Assembly (NCBI RefSeq): GCF_036038375.1
Contig: NZ_CP107935.1
Coordinates: 2,232,001-2,296,000, forward strand
Length of the DNA stretch: 64,000 bases
Reading direction: 5' to 3'
From: Streptomyces sp. NBC_00414
GTDB taxonomy: Bacteria; Actinomycetota; Actinomycetes; Streptomycetales; Streptomycetaceae
Part shown: piece after piece, positions 36,475-44,036 of the stretch
Numbering within the stretch: the stretch's first letter is position 1
Layout: every line of letters starts with the position of its first letter
Made by a program: the position numbers and the translations under genes
The notes under the pieces: model-generated
Told to the model about the DNA's origin: nothing
Databases searched by the model: none
The model's input: the letters and a program-made list of their open reading frames with translations, nothing else

Positions 36475-37868
36475 TCCTTGGCTCCTTTGCTCATGGTGCG
36501 GGCGACGAGGAGGGCCAGCGCCGTGACGACACCGGCCATGACGAAGCCGGTGACGAAGGCCGATTCGGCCGGGACGTCCGACCCGGAGGGGGTGGCGGCG
36601 GTGAGGATCGCACCGCTGACCTGCACGCCCACGGCGAAGCCGAGCACGCGAGTCACCAGGACCAGACTGGTGGCGATGCCGGTGTCGCCCTGGTCGACGG
36701 AGGTGGCGGTGTTGGTCACCATCGCGGTGACGCACAGGCCGTTGGCGAACGCGATCAGCAGCTTGCCTATGACGAGGTGCCAGATCTCGGTGTGCACGGC
36801 CGCCAGGGCGATCAGGGCGACGACCATGAGGGCGATCCCGGTGGTGACCACGGCACGCGAGCCGAAACGCCGGGCCCCGATCCCGCCGAGCGGCCCGGCC
36901 AGCGACGCGGCCACGGCGCCGGGCAGCAGGAAGAAGCCGATCTCGGTGGCACTGGCCCCGAAGCCGTACTCACCGGAGGGGACCGCGAACAGTTGCGGGA
37001 CGAGGTAGACCGGCACCGCGGTACCGACGCAGATCACGAAGGTCAGCACGCACGACTTCCACACCGCGGGCCGTGCCAGCATGCGCAGATCGACCATCGG
37101 CGAGGCCGCTTGGCGCTCCACGGCCGTCCATCCGGTCACGAAGGCGGCCAGGGCCACGACGAGGCCGCCGAGCACGAGTGGCTGCGAGGCGATGTCGGGC
37201 GCGAGGGCGAGCACGAGCATGAGCGTGACCAGCGTGCCGCTCAGGAGAGTCAGGCCGGGCCAGTCGACCCGGGTGTCGCCCGACCGGCTCGGCGGATCGT
37301 GCGGCATCAGCCTGTTCACCAGGACGGTGGCCCCGATGACCGCGAAGGTCGGCAGGGCGAACATCCAGTGCCGGGACAGCCCTTCGGCCACGGGCCCGGC
37401 CGACAGCGTTCCCGCCATTCCGCCGCCCACGAACAGCCCGCTGACCACCCCGATCGCCACCTTCGCCTCTCCCACGGGGAGGTGTTCGCGCACCAGGATG
37501 AACGACAGGGGCAGCGCGCCCACCATCGCGCCCTGCAGTACCTGACCGAGCAGCAGCACCGGCAGGTTCGGCGCCAGGGCGGACACCAGGCCGCCGGTCG
37601 AGACGATCGCCATCAGCCATATCAGCACCCGTTTTCCGCCGTAGCGGTCGCCGAACTTGCCGGCGACCGGTGTGACGAGCGCGCCGGTGATGAGGAGCAC
37701 GATGCTGAGTAACGCCCCTTCGGCGGGGCTCATGCGCAGTTCGCGTTGGAGGAGCGGGAGCGTCGGCGTCACCACCGACTCCAGGGCACCGGTGGCGACT
37801 GCCAGCATGCCGAGGGCCCAGACAGCGGCCTTTCCGATGCGGACCGGGGAATCGAGCGTTGCGGTCAT
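36471..37868 (-). CDS. MFS multidrug exporter (DHA2-like, 14 TM)
   Basis: A 465-residue major facilitator with about 14 helices. Landmarks are TPTLPLLQRELRMSP, the motif-A-like GKFGDRYGGKRVL and LGQVLQGAMVGALPLSFILV. I chose the ATG giving MTATLDSPVRIG because AGGAC lies 5-9 bases upstream; an ATG 18 bp earlier is possible. It is co-transcribed with the FAD monooxygenase and divergent from a TetR gene, with a strong operator between, so it is probably repressed until the exported compound binds TetR. Confidence 0.9.
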   Translation of the reverse strand: MTATLDSPVRIGKAAVWALGMLAVATGALESVVTPTLPLLQRELRMSPAEGALLSIVLLITGALVTPVAGKFGDRYGGKRVLIWLMAIVSTGGLVSALAPNLPVLLLGQVLQGAMVGALPLSFILVREHLPVGEAKVAIGVVSGLFVGGGMAGTLSAGPVAEGLSRHWMFALPTFAVIGATVLVNRLMPHDPPSRSGDTRVDWPGLTLLSGTLVTLMLVLALAPDIASQPLVLGGLVVALAAFVTGWTAVERQAASPMVDLRMLARPAVWKSCVLTFVICVGTAVPVYLVPQLFAVPSGEYGFGASATEIGFFLLPGAVAASLAGPLGGIGARRFGSRAVVTTGIALMVVALIALAAVHTEIWHLVIGKLLIAFANGLCVTAMVTNTATSVDQGDTGIATSLVLVTRVLGFAVGVQVSGAILTAATPSGSDVPAESAFVTGFVMAGVVTALALLVARTMSKGAKE

Positions 37869-37928
37869 GGACGTCCTTTCCGTCATTGCCGGGCCCCGCT
37901 CGGACGGAGCGGCCCGCCATGAACCCGA

Positions 37929-37955
37929 AACTACACTACACCGTGCAGTGTAGTT
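37929..37955. promoter_or_regulatory. TetR-type operator AACTACACT-N9-AGTGTAGTT
   Basis: A perfect 9-bp inverted repeat with a 9-bp spacer, centred in the 103-bp gap between the MFS exporter and the TetR gene (17 bp before the TetR start). It would allow one repressor to control both directions. This is inferred from symmetry and position. Confidence 0.8.
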
Positions 37956-37971
37956 CGGTTAGGATGAGCCC

Positions 37972-38616
37972 ATGCCGACCACGAAGACACCCACGAAGAC
38001 CCTGCGCGAGGGGTCCGCGCGGAAGCGGGCCGCCATCCTCGCGGCGGCCCGGGAACTGTTCCTCGCCGACGGCTTCGACCGGTCCAGCGTCGACGCGGTC
38101 GCCGCGCGGGCCGAGGTGTCCAAGCGGACGGTCTATGACTACTTCGGCGACAAGCAGACGCTGCTGCAGGCGGTCGTCGACGCCATCGGCGAGTCGATGA
38201 TCACCACGATCCGGCGCACCCTCGACGACACCCTCGCCCCCCTCACCGAGGCCGCCGAGCTGGAGGACGCGCTGGTCACGTTCTCGATGCGCATCGCGAC
38301 CGACATGCTGGGCTCGACGGAGTACGCGACGCTGCAACGGCTGGTCCGGTCGGAATCCGGTCACCTGCCGCACCGGGGCTACAACTCGATGGCCGACACC
38401 CCCGACGAGGCGATCGCCGAGCGGTTCGCCGCCTTCGCCGCGGCCGGGCTGCTCGATGTCCCCGACCCCCGGCTCGCGGCCGACCAGTTCATCGCGCTGA
38501 CCTTCGGCGTCGCGCTGGACAGGCTCGGTTCCGCGAACGCCGCCGAGGACACCCGCGTCCGGCCACTCGTCGTCGAGGGGGTACGGACCTTCCTCCGCGC
38601 CTACCGAACCAGGTAG
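37972..38616 (+). CDS. TetR-family transcriptional repressor
   Basis: A 214-residue TetR protein. The HTH is at about residues 20-66 (ILAAARELFLADGFDRSSVD ... SKRTVYDYFGDKQTLLQAV). The ligand-binding C-terminal domain resembles the AefR-like group (ATLQRLVRSESGHLPHRGY). The N-terminus is Thr/Lys-repetitive (TTKTPTKTLREG). It is divergent from the exporter-monooxygenase pair and presumably represses them through the palindrome 17 bp upstream of its own start. Confidence 0.93.
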   Translation: MPTTKTPTKTLREGSARKRAAILAAARELFLADGFDRSSVDAVAARAEVSKRTVYDYFGDKQTLLQAVVDAIGESMITTIRRTLDDTLAPLTEAAELEDALVTFSMRIATDMLGSTEYATLQRLVRSESGHLPHRGYNSMADTPDEAIAERFAAFAAAGLLDVPDPRLAADQFIALTFGVALDRLGSANAAEDTRVRPLVVEGVRTFLRAYRTR

Positions 38617-38701
38617 CCGGGGCAAGAGTGGGGCGCAGCCCCGAGCAAGGGTGAGGCGCAGCCCGAGTTCATGAGTGAGGCGCAGCCGGGGGGACATGAG
38701 T

Positions 38702-38736
38702 GGGGCGGCCGTCCCGCGCGCTCGGACGGCCGCCCC
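38702..38736. terminator. Terminator between TetR and rhamnogalacturonan lyase genes
   Basis: A 13-bp perfect stem (GGGGCGGCCGTCC / GGACGGCCGCCCC) with a 9-base loop between convergent genes. The preceding 38630-38700 holds three imperfect copies of GTGAGGCGCAGCCCGAG-like sequence. Confidence 0.85.
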
Positions 38737-38767
38737 TCGTCCCGTCTCCGGGGCCCGTGTCAGCGGG

Positions 38768-40639
38768 TCACGGGGTGTAGATCGTCGGCCGCGGTGCCGT
38801 CGGCATGCCGTTGCCGATGTAGAAGCTGGGGTGCGGCGGCTGGTTGTAGGCGGTGTTCTGCCAGGCGATGCCCGTGCGGTACATCGTGTCGTGGAGCAGG
38901 GTCGTGATCTTCGTGGTGGTCTCGGCCGGGGTCGAGTAGATCCGCAGGGCCGTGTTGTCGCTGGTCGCCCAGACGACCTCCTCGCGCCAGTCACCGAAGA
39001 GGTCGCCCGAGAGGGCCGGCGTCGCCTTGGTGCCGTTGTTGGAGTGGACCGAGGCGCCCGTCAGCAGGCGGGTGTCCGACGACGTGCCGTACTTGTCGAT
39101 GTGGGTGCCGTCCAGGAGTTCGCGTGTGGTGTCCCCGTCCCACCAGGACAGGAAGTTGACGGAGGACGGTTCGCGGCCCTTGGTGGCGCCCGCCTCGTCA
39201 CGGATGTTCGTGTCGGACGCGGACCACACCTCGGCGCCGTCGTTGCCCGCGTAGACGTCCCCGGCCACTCCCCTGCCGTTGTCGCAGCAGGCGGCGAGCT
39301 GCCAGCGGATCGCACCGCTCGCCGGGTTGATGTACAACTCGGCGGGCTGGGAGGTGGATTCGGAGACCTTGAAGTACTCCAGGCCCGAGGTGCCCGGGTC
39401 CAGGTCGCCCAGGTGCTGGGCATCGCCGTGCCCGGTCTTCGTGGTCCACAGCCCGTTGCCGTTGTCGTCGACGGCCATCGCCCCGTAGACGATCTCGTCC
39501 TTGCCGTCGTTGTCGACGTCCCCGACGGACAGACTGTGCGAGCCCTGGCCGTCGAAGCCCTTGCCGGTGTTCGTCGACGAGTTGGTGTCGAAGGTCCAGC
39601 GGCGGGTGAACGCGCCGCCCCGCCAGTCCCAGGCCGCGATCACCGAGCGCGTGTAGTAGCCGCGCGCCATGATGAGCGAGGGCCGGGCGCCGTCCAGGTA
39701 GGCGGTGCCGGCGAGGAACCGGTCCACGCGGTTGCCGTACGAGTCGCCCCACGAGGAGACCGTGCCGCGCGCCGGGACGTAGTCGACCGTCCCCATCGCC
39801 TTGCCCGTCTGGCCGTTGAACATGGTCAGGTACTCGGGGCCGGTCAGGACATAGCCGCTGGAGTTGCGGTGGTCGGCGGAGGAGCTGCCGATGACCGCGC
39901 CCGTTCCGTCGACCGTGGCGTCGGCGGTCTTCGCGGCCACCTCGGCCTTGCCGTCGCCGTCGTAGTCGTACACCTGGAACTGCGTGTAGTGCGCGCCCGA
40001 GCGGATGTTCCGGCCGAGGTCGATGCGCCACAGGCGGGTGCCGTCGAGCTTGACCCCGTCGATGATGGTGTTGCCGGTGTAGCCGGACTGGGAGTTGTCC
40101 TTGGCGTTGGTGGGCTGCCACTTCAGTACGAAGTCGAGGGCGCCGTCGCCGTCGAGGTCGCCCACCGAGGCGTCGTTGGCCTCGTAGGTGTACGCGACAC
40201 CGTCGGGGGTCGTGCCACCGGCGGGCGGGCTGATGGGGACGTCCTTGTAGCCGGTGCGGAACTGGATCGCGTGCACGGAGTCGGCCTGTTCGACACCGCC
40301 CACGACCGCGCGGACCGTGTAGTCGGCCTGGGCGGGCCCCGCGGAGTGGAAGTAGTTCGTCGAGCCGGTGACCGGGGTCGAGTTGACCTTCGTACCCGCC
40401 CGGTAGACGTTGAACGACACGTCGTTCGGGTCGGTGCCGAGCCAGCGCCAGCTGACCAGGTTGCCCGCGTCGGTGTGGACGCTGACGACGCCCCGGTCGA
40501 GCTTCTCGGCCTGGCGGGCGGTCGCGGCCTGGGCCGGGGTGGCGGTGAGCGTGGTGAGCCCGGCGGCGGCGAGGGCGCCGGCGAGCACGGTGGAGAGGAG
40601 GAGACGGGTCCTGCTGCGTCTGCGATGCGGGTGCTGCAC
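38768..40639 (-). CDS. Secreted PL11 rhamnogalacturonan lyase
   Basis: A 623-residue secreted lyase with GTG start preceded by GGGAGG; a signal peptide ends near TPAQAA. The mature protein starts EKLDRGVVSVHTDAGNLVSWRW, typical of PL11 rhamnogalacturonan lyases (YesW/YesX type). Calcium-binding repeats are visible: DLDGDGALDFV, DYDGDGKAEVA and DVDNDGKDEIV. C-terminal landmarks include SGDLFGDWREEVVW. It cleaves the rhamnogalacturonan I backbone of pectin. There is no CBM. Apparent upstream coding (to 40885) belongs to the neighbouring regulator's 3' end on the same strand in another frame. Confidence 0.92.
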   Translation of the reverse strand: MQHPHRRRSRTRLLLSTVLAGALAAAGLTTLTATPAQAATARQAEKLDRGVVSVHTDAGNLVSWRWLGTDPNDVSFNVYRAGTKVNSTPVTGSTNYFHSAGPAQADYTVRAVVGGVEQADSVHAIQFRTGYKDVPISPPAGGTTPDGVAYTYEANDASVGDLDGDGALDFVLKWQPTNAKDNSQSGYTGNTIIDGVKLDGTRLWRIDLGRNIRSGAHYTQFQVYDYDGDGKAEVAAKTADATVDGTGAVIGSSSADHRNSSGYVLTGPEYLTMFNGQTGKAMGTVDYVPARGTVSSWGDSYGNRVDRFLAGTAYLDGARPSLIMARGYYTRSVIAAWDWRGGAFTRRWTFDTNSSTNTGKGFDGQGSHSLSVGDVDNDGKDEIVYGAMAVDDNGNGLWTTKTGHGDAQHLGDLDPGTSGLEYFKVSESTSQPAELYINPASGAIRWQLAACCDNGRGVAGDVYAGNDGAEVWSASDTNIRDEAGATKGREPSSVNFLSWWDGDTTRELLDGTHIDKYGTSSDTRLLTGASVHSNNGTKATPALSGDLFGDWREEVVWATSDNTALRIYSTPAETTTKITTLLHDTMYRTGIAWQNTAYNQPPHPSFYIGNGMPTAPRPTIYTP

Positions 40640-40731
40640 GGTGAGGTACCTCCCTGGGAGGGGGCAGACGGGTTCTGCTACCTCAGTCGCCACTGGGGAC
40701 ACGGGAGTTGCCGCCTTTCGGCAAGCGCTCT

Positions 40732-41685
40732 CTATGCCCCGTACGTGCGGGCCAGCGCGGCGACCGTGTCCGCGATCCGCGCGCGCAACTCGGCCGGTTC
40801 CAGCACCTCGATGTCCGTCCCCAGCCGCAGGAACTCGGCGTGGGCGTGCTCGACGGACTCGATGGGGACGGTGGCCTGAATCCAACCCTCCTCGTCCGTA
40901 CGGCCGTTGGCCCGCACCACGTCAGCCGCCGGGCCGGTGAGGCGGGCGCCGGGGGCGAGCCGGACCACCGCTTCGGCCCGGTGCAAGCGGTCGTGGAAGT
41001 CCCGCTGGTACCCGGCCCAGTACGCGCCGAGGTCGAACCCCTCCGGACGGGCGAACTCCTCGTCGGACGTGCCCAGTTCGAGGATCTGATCGACCCGGAA
41101 CGTACGCGGTCCCGGCCCCGCCACGACGTACCAGCGACCGGCTTTGAGAACCAGCCCGTACGGTTCCAGGCGGCGCCGTACGTCGGTCGGCTCGCGCCAG
41201 CGGCGGTACAGGACGTACAGGACCCTGCTGTTCCAGACCGCGTCGGCGACGGCCGGGAGGTACGGGGCGGCCCCTTCGCCGGTGTCCGCGTACCAGCCGG
41301 GCGCGTCCAGGTGGAAACGGCCGCTGACGCGGTCGGCGTGCTCGCGCAGCTCCCGCGGCAGCGCGGCACGCACCTTGAGCTGGGCGGCGGCCAGCAGCGG
41401 ACCGAGTCCCAGCTCGGCGGCCGGTCCCGGCACGCCCGCGAGGAACAGTGCCTCGGCCTCGCCCGCGGTGAGACCGGTCAGGCGGGTGCGGTAGCCGTCG
41501 AGGAGCCGGTAGCCGCCCGCGTGACCCGCGTCGCCGTACAGCGGGACACCGGCCTCGCTCAGCGCCTCGACGTCCCGGTAGACCGTGCGCACCGAGACCT
41601 CCAGCTCCTCGGCGAGGGCGGCGGCGGTCATCCGGCCCCGGGTCTGGAGCAGCAGGAGGATCGAGACGAGGCGGGCCGACTTCAT
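40732..41685 (-). CDS. WYL-domain transcriptional regulator (YafY-like)
   Basis: A 317-residue regulator. The N-terminal winged HTH (MKSARLVSILLLLQTRGRMT ... VSVRTVYRDVEALSEAGVPL) is followed by a linker and a WYL domain (about 140-215; LYVLYRRWREPTDVRRRLEPYGLVLKAGRWYVVAG), a ligand-sensing SH3-like fold. A WCX-like C-terminal dimerisation segment follows. It is divergent from the two-gene unit at 41748-42868, with a perfect palindrome in the 62-bp gap, so it most likely controls those genes and itself. Confidence 0.9.
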   Translation of the reverse strand: MKSARLVSILLLLQTRGRMTAAALAEELEVSVRTVYRDVEALSEAGVPLYGDAGHAGGYRLLDGYRTRLTGLTAGEAEALFLAGVPGPAAELGLGPLLAAAQLKVRAALPRELREHADRVSGRFHLDAPGWYADTGEGAAPYLPAVADAVWNSRVLYVLYRRWREPTDVRRRLEPYGLVLKAGRWYVVAGPGPRTFRVDQILELGTSDEEFARPEGFDLGAYWAGYQRDFHDRLHRAEAVVRLAPGARLTGPAADVVRANGRTDEEGWIQATVPIESVEHAHAEFLRLGTDIEVLEPAELRARIADTVAALARTYGA

Positions 41686-41705
41686 CGCCTCAGAATGCCA
41701 GGCTC

Positions 41706-41726
41706 CACTGACAGAAGATGTCAGTG
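41706..41726. promoter_or_regulatory. Putative WYL-regulator operator CACTGACA-N5-TGTCAGTG
   Basis: A perfect 8-bp inverted repeat with a 5-bp spacer in the 62-bp gap between the WYL regulator and the divergent gene at 41748. Its location over both likely promoters makes it the prime candidate for the regulator's binding site. Confidence 0.7.
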
Positions 41727-41747
41727 AAGCGGACCTAGCTTCCTCCC

Positions 41748-42314
41748 ATGACCTCCGTGGACCTCAAGAACTCCAAGAACTCCCAGCACTCCAGGACCTC
41801 CGAGATCTCCAAGACCGCGAAGACCTCCGCGAACTCCGCGAACTTCGGCGAGAAACTGCTGACCGTGCTGCCGCCCATCGAGGTGGCGGGCCGCCGGATC
41901 AAGCGCTACCACGTCACCGCCGACCCGGCGGGGATCGCGCCCGACGTGGAAAAGGCGGCGTACGCGATGCTGCCCAAGCTGCTCCCGGAGGCGGACGGCA
42001 CACCGCCCGCCACGTTCGTGGTGCTGCACCGGGGCGGTGACGACGGCGCGTATCTCAACGCGTACAGCTGGGTGTGGGACAACGTGCTGCACTTCAGGGC
42101 CGCCGCCGCGGGTCAGCCCGTGCTGGGCTGCCCGGACCGCGCGCCCACGCACTTCATCACCCTGGACCGGCCGTGGATCGGCTGTGTCTGGGAACTGCCG
42201 CCGATCCTGCACGAACGCGACGCCTGGGTACGGCACATGCTCGTGCCCGACGCCCCCGACCTCGACGCCTATCTGGCCGACTGCCTTCCCGAGGGCACGA
42301 CGGGAGACCGCTGA
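41748..42314 (+). CDS. Conserved-looking protein with N-terminal 9-bp-repeat extension, function unknown
   Basis: A 188-residue soluble protein I do not recognise. After MTSVDL come nine tripeptides (KNS, KNS, QHS, RTS, EIS, KTA, KTS, ANS, ANF) encoded by nine 9-bp units (41766-41846). The globular part (about residue 34 on) includes LPPIEVAGRRIKRYHVTADP and YSWVWDNVLHFRAAAAGQP, with Trp-rich beta-like segments. It is divergent from a WYL regulator and its TGA overlaps the ATG of the next gene (TGATG), so the two products are made together. The real start could also lie after the repeat, but no ATG is there. Confidence 0.7.
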   Translation: MTSVDLKNSKNSQHSRTSEISKTAKTSANSANFGEKLLTVLPPIEVAGRRIKRYHVTADPAGIAPDVEKAAYAMLPKLLPEADGTPPATFVVLHRGGDDGAYLNAYSWVWDNVLHFRAAAAGQPVLGCPDRAPTHFITLDRPWIGCVWELPPILHERDAWVRHMLVPDAPDLDAYLADCLPEGTTGDR

Positions 42315-42868
42315 TGAGCACGCCGCACGACTTCGACTTCTTCGTCGGCGAGTGGGACGTCGCCCACCGCCGCCGCACCGACTTCCTGGATCCCGGCAGC
42401 GACTGGGAGGAGTTCTCCGCGACGAACCGGTGCTGGAGTGTGTTCGACGGAGCCGGCAACATCGACGAGATGGATGTGCCCGGTCAGGGGTGGAAGGGGC
42501 TGACCCTGCGGCTGCGCGACCGGGAGACCGGGCTGTGGTCACTGAACTGGTCCAGCAGTCGCAGCGGGCGGTTGTTCCCGCCCGTGACCGGCGAATTCAC
42601 CGACGGGCGCGGTGAGTTCCACGGGGACGACACGCACGAAGGCAAGGACGTGCGGGTGCGGTTCGTGTGGTCGGGGATCTCGCAGACCACGGCTCGCTGG
42701 GAGCAGGCGTTCTCGGTGGACGGCGAGAAGTCGTGGCTGACCAACTGGGTCATGGACTTCACCCGCCGGTCGGCCCCTGCCCCTCTCCCTACCGCTGTCC
42801 CTGCCCTGGCCCCTGTCCCTGTCCCTGTCCCTGGAGAAGGCTCGGCTTCCGGTACGCCCGGAGCTTGA
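42314..42868 (+). CDS. DUF1579-like small protein, function unknown
   Basis: A 184-residue protein starting MSTPHDFDFFVGEWDVAHRR, reminiscent of DUF1579/lipocalin-like proteins that open with FVGEW. The core (to about residue 153) is beta-rich with repeated Trp. The C-terminal tail (PAPLPTAVPALAPVPVPVPG) is low-complexity and encoded by CTGTCC hexamers (42795-42836). Those hexamers also encode the tail of the convergent methyltransferase gene, which overlaps this one by 80 bp. It is translationally coupled to the preceding gene. Confidence 0.7.
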   Translation: MSTPHDFDFFVGEWDVAHRRRTDFLDPGSDWEEFSATNRCWSVFDGAGNIDEMDVPGQGWKGLTLRLRDRETGLWSLNWSSSRSGRLFPPVTGEFTDGRGEFHGDDTHEGKDVRVRFVWSGISQTTARWEQAFSVDGEKSWLTNWVMDFTRRSAPAPLPTAVPALAPVPVPVPGEGSASGTPGA

Positions 42869-43577
42869 ACTCCGGTTCCGGACGCGGGACATGCTGGTCC
42901 GGGAGCTGTTCCAGACGGGTCGCGAGCTGCTCGGTGAGCGGTTCGCCGGGCCGCAGCAGCGTGTACCAGCCGCGGCGCACGTCGGCCGCCGCCCGTACCG
43001 GGGTCCGGCCCTGACCGCACCCGCGGAAGCTCGCCCCTCCCACGGGCAGCAGCGCGTGCCGTCCGGCGTACGAGGCCACGAGGTCGGAGCGGTCCCGGGC
43101 GACGCGGCGGGGGCGCGGGGCCATCACGGCGTCGATGTCGCTGCCCACGTCGTGCGAGGCGGCCTTGTCGACGGTCGTCACGAAGGTGCCGCCGGGGCGC
43201 AGCACCCGGGCCGCCTCGGCGACGACCTGTTCCGCGTCGTCCAGGAGGTGCAGCAGCCAGATCGCCGAAACGGCGTCGAACGAGCCGTCCGGAAGAGGGA
43301 GTTGACGGGCGTCGGCGAGCACGACACGGCCCGGGACACGCTCGGCGGCCCTGCGCAGCATTCCGTACGCGGCGTCGGCGCCCGTCACGTCGAGACCTGC
43401 CGTCGCGAGCCGGCGGGTCACGGTGCCGGTGCCGCAGGCGAGGTCCAGGAGGGTGCCGGTGCCGTCGGGAATCAGCCCGAGGACGGCGTCGGCTGCCGCC
43501 GCGGCGCGGGGTTCGCCGCCCCTCAGTACGTCGTACCGCTCGGCTTCCTCGTCGTAGTCGAAGACCAGCGTGCTCAC
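42789..43577 (-). CDS. SAM-dependent methyltransferase with Gln-Gly repeat tail
   Basis: A 262-residue class I methyltransferase with GTG start. Motif I is LLDLACGTGTVTRRLA, followed by LPDGSFDAVSAIWLLHLLDD and AARVLRPGGTFVTTVD. It resembles small-molecule methyltransferases of the UbiE/Coq5 type. The last residues (LLQGQGQGQGPGQGQR) come from a hexanucleotide repeat shared with the opposite-strand gene. Its start overlaps the stop of the PCD gene (GTGA), suggesting co-translation; a functional link with pterin metabolism is not known. Confidence 0.85.
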   Translation of the reverse strand: MSTLVFDYDEEAERYDVLRGGEPRAAAAADAVLGLIPDGTGTLLDLACGTGTVTRRLATAGLDVTGADAAYGMLRRAAERVPGRVVLADARQLPLPDGSFDAVSAIWLLHLLDDAEQVVAEAARVLRPGGTFVTTVDKAASHDVGSDIDAVMAPRPRRVARDRSDLVASYAGRHALLPVGGASFRGCGQGRTPVRAAADVRRGWYTLLRPGEPLTEQLATRLEQLPDQHVPRPEPEFKLRAYRKPSLLQGQGQGQGPGQGQR

Positions 43578-43879
43578 CTCGCGCCGTGCCCCGTGGTCAA
43601 CTCCTCCACCCGGTTGGCCAGCTCGAAGTCCTTCTCGGTGACGGCGCCGCCCACGCTGTGCGTGTTCACGGCGAGGGACACGGTGTCGTAGCCGAGCGTG
43701 AGGTCCGAGTGGTGGTCCAGCTCGTCCTGCACCTGGGCGATGTGCACGACCAGGGCGGCCGCGGCGAAGTGCGATGCCAGCCGGTAGGAGCGGGTGATTC
43801 TGTCTCCGTCCAGGGACCAGCCGGGCAGTTCCGAGAGCCGGTCCTCCACGTCCTTCTGCGACAGCGGTTCGAGGGGCAT
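43574..43879 (-). CDS. Pterin-4-alpha-carbinolamine dehydratase
   Basis: A 101-residue PCD-family protein. The catalytic histidine set is visible in DELDHHSDLTLGYDTV and NTHSVGG. It dehydrates 4a-hydroxytetrahydrobiopterin during aromatic amino-acid hydroxylation, or plays related pterin roles, but no phenylalanine hydroxylase is nearby. The size matches the family (about 100 residues). It overlaps the downstream methyltransferase gene by 4 bp and is divergent from an XRE-type regulator. Confidence 0.92.
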   Translation of the reverse strand: MPLEPLSQKDVEDRLSELPGWSLDGDRITRSYRLASHFAAAALVVHIAQVQDELDHHSDLTLGYDTVSLAVNTHSVGGAVTEKDFELANRVEELTTGHGAR

Positions 43880-44036
43880 GGCCGCACTCCTTCCATGGTG
43901 TCCGGGACTCCTCAGCGTGCCACAGTCCCGCTCTCCCGTCCCTGGTCAGGCGGGTCCCGGGCGGGCCACGAGGTCGGCATTCGGCCGCACGGCCGCGCAT
44001 CGACCCATGGGCGGGACATCGACTACCGTCGGGGGC

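Noticed and set aside
40722..40735. GCAAGCGCTCTC near the lyase promoter as a CebR or LacI box
   Set aside because: It matches only the AGCGCT core and lacks the flanking TGGG/CCCA, so a CebR call is not supported.
40640..40885. N-terminal extension of the rhamnogalacturonan lyase to 40885
   Set aside because: The extension overlaps the 3' end of the WYL regulator gene in another frame. The GTG at 40639 has a good Shine-Dalgarno and gives a proper signal peptide.
42037..42615. Alternative plus-strand frames over the two small genes after the WYL regulator
   Set aside because: They are Arg/Thr/Pro-rich and do not have start-stop coupling. The chosen frames overlap by TGATG and have natural amino-acid composition.
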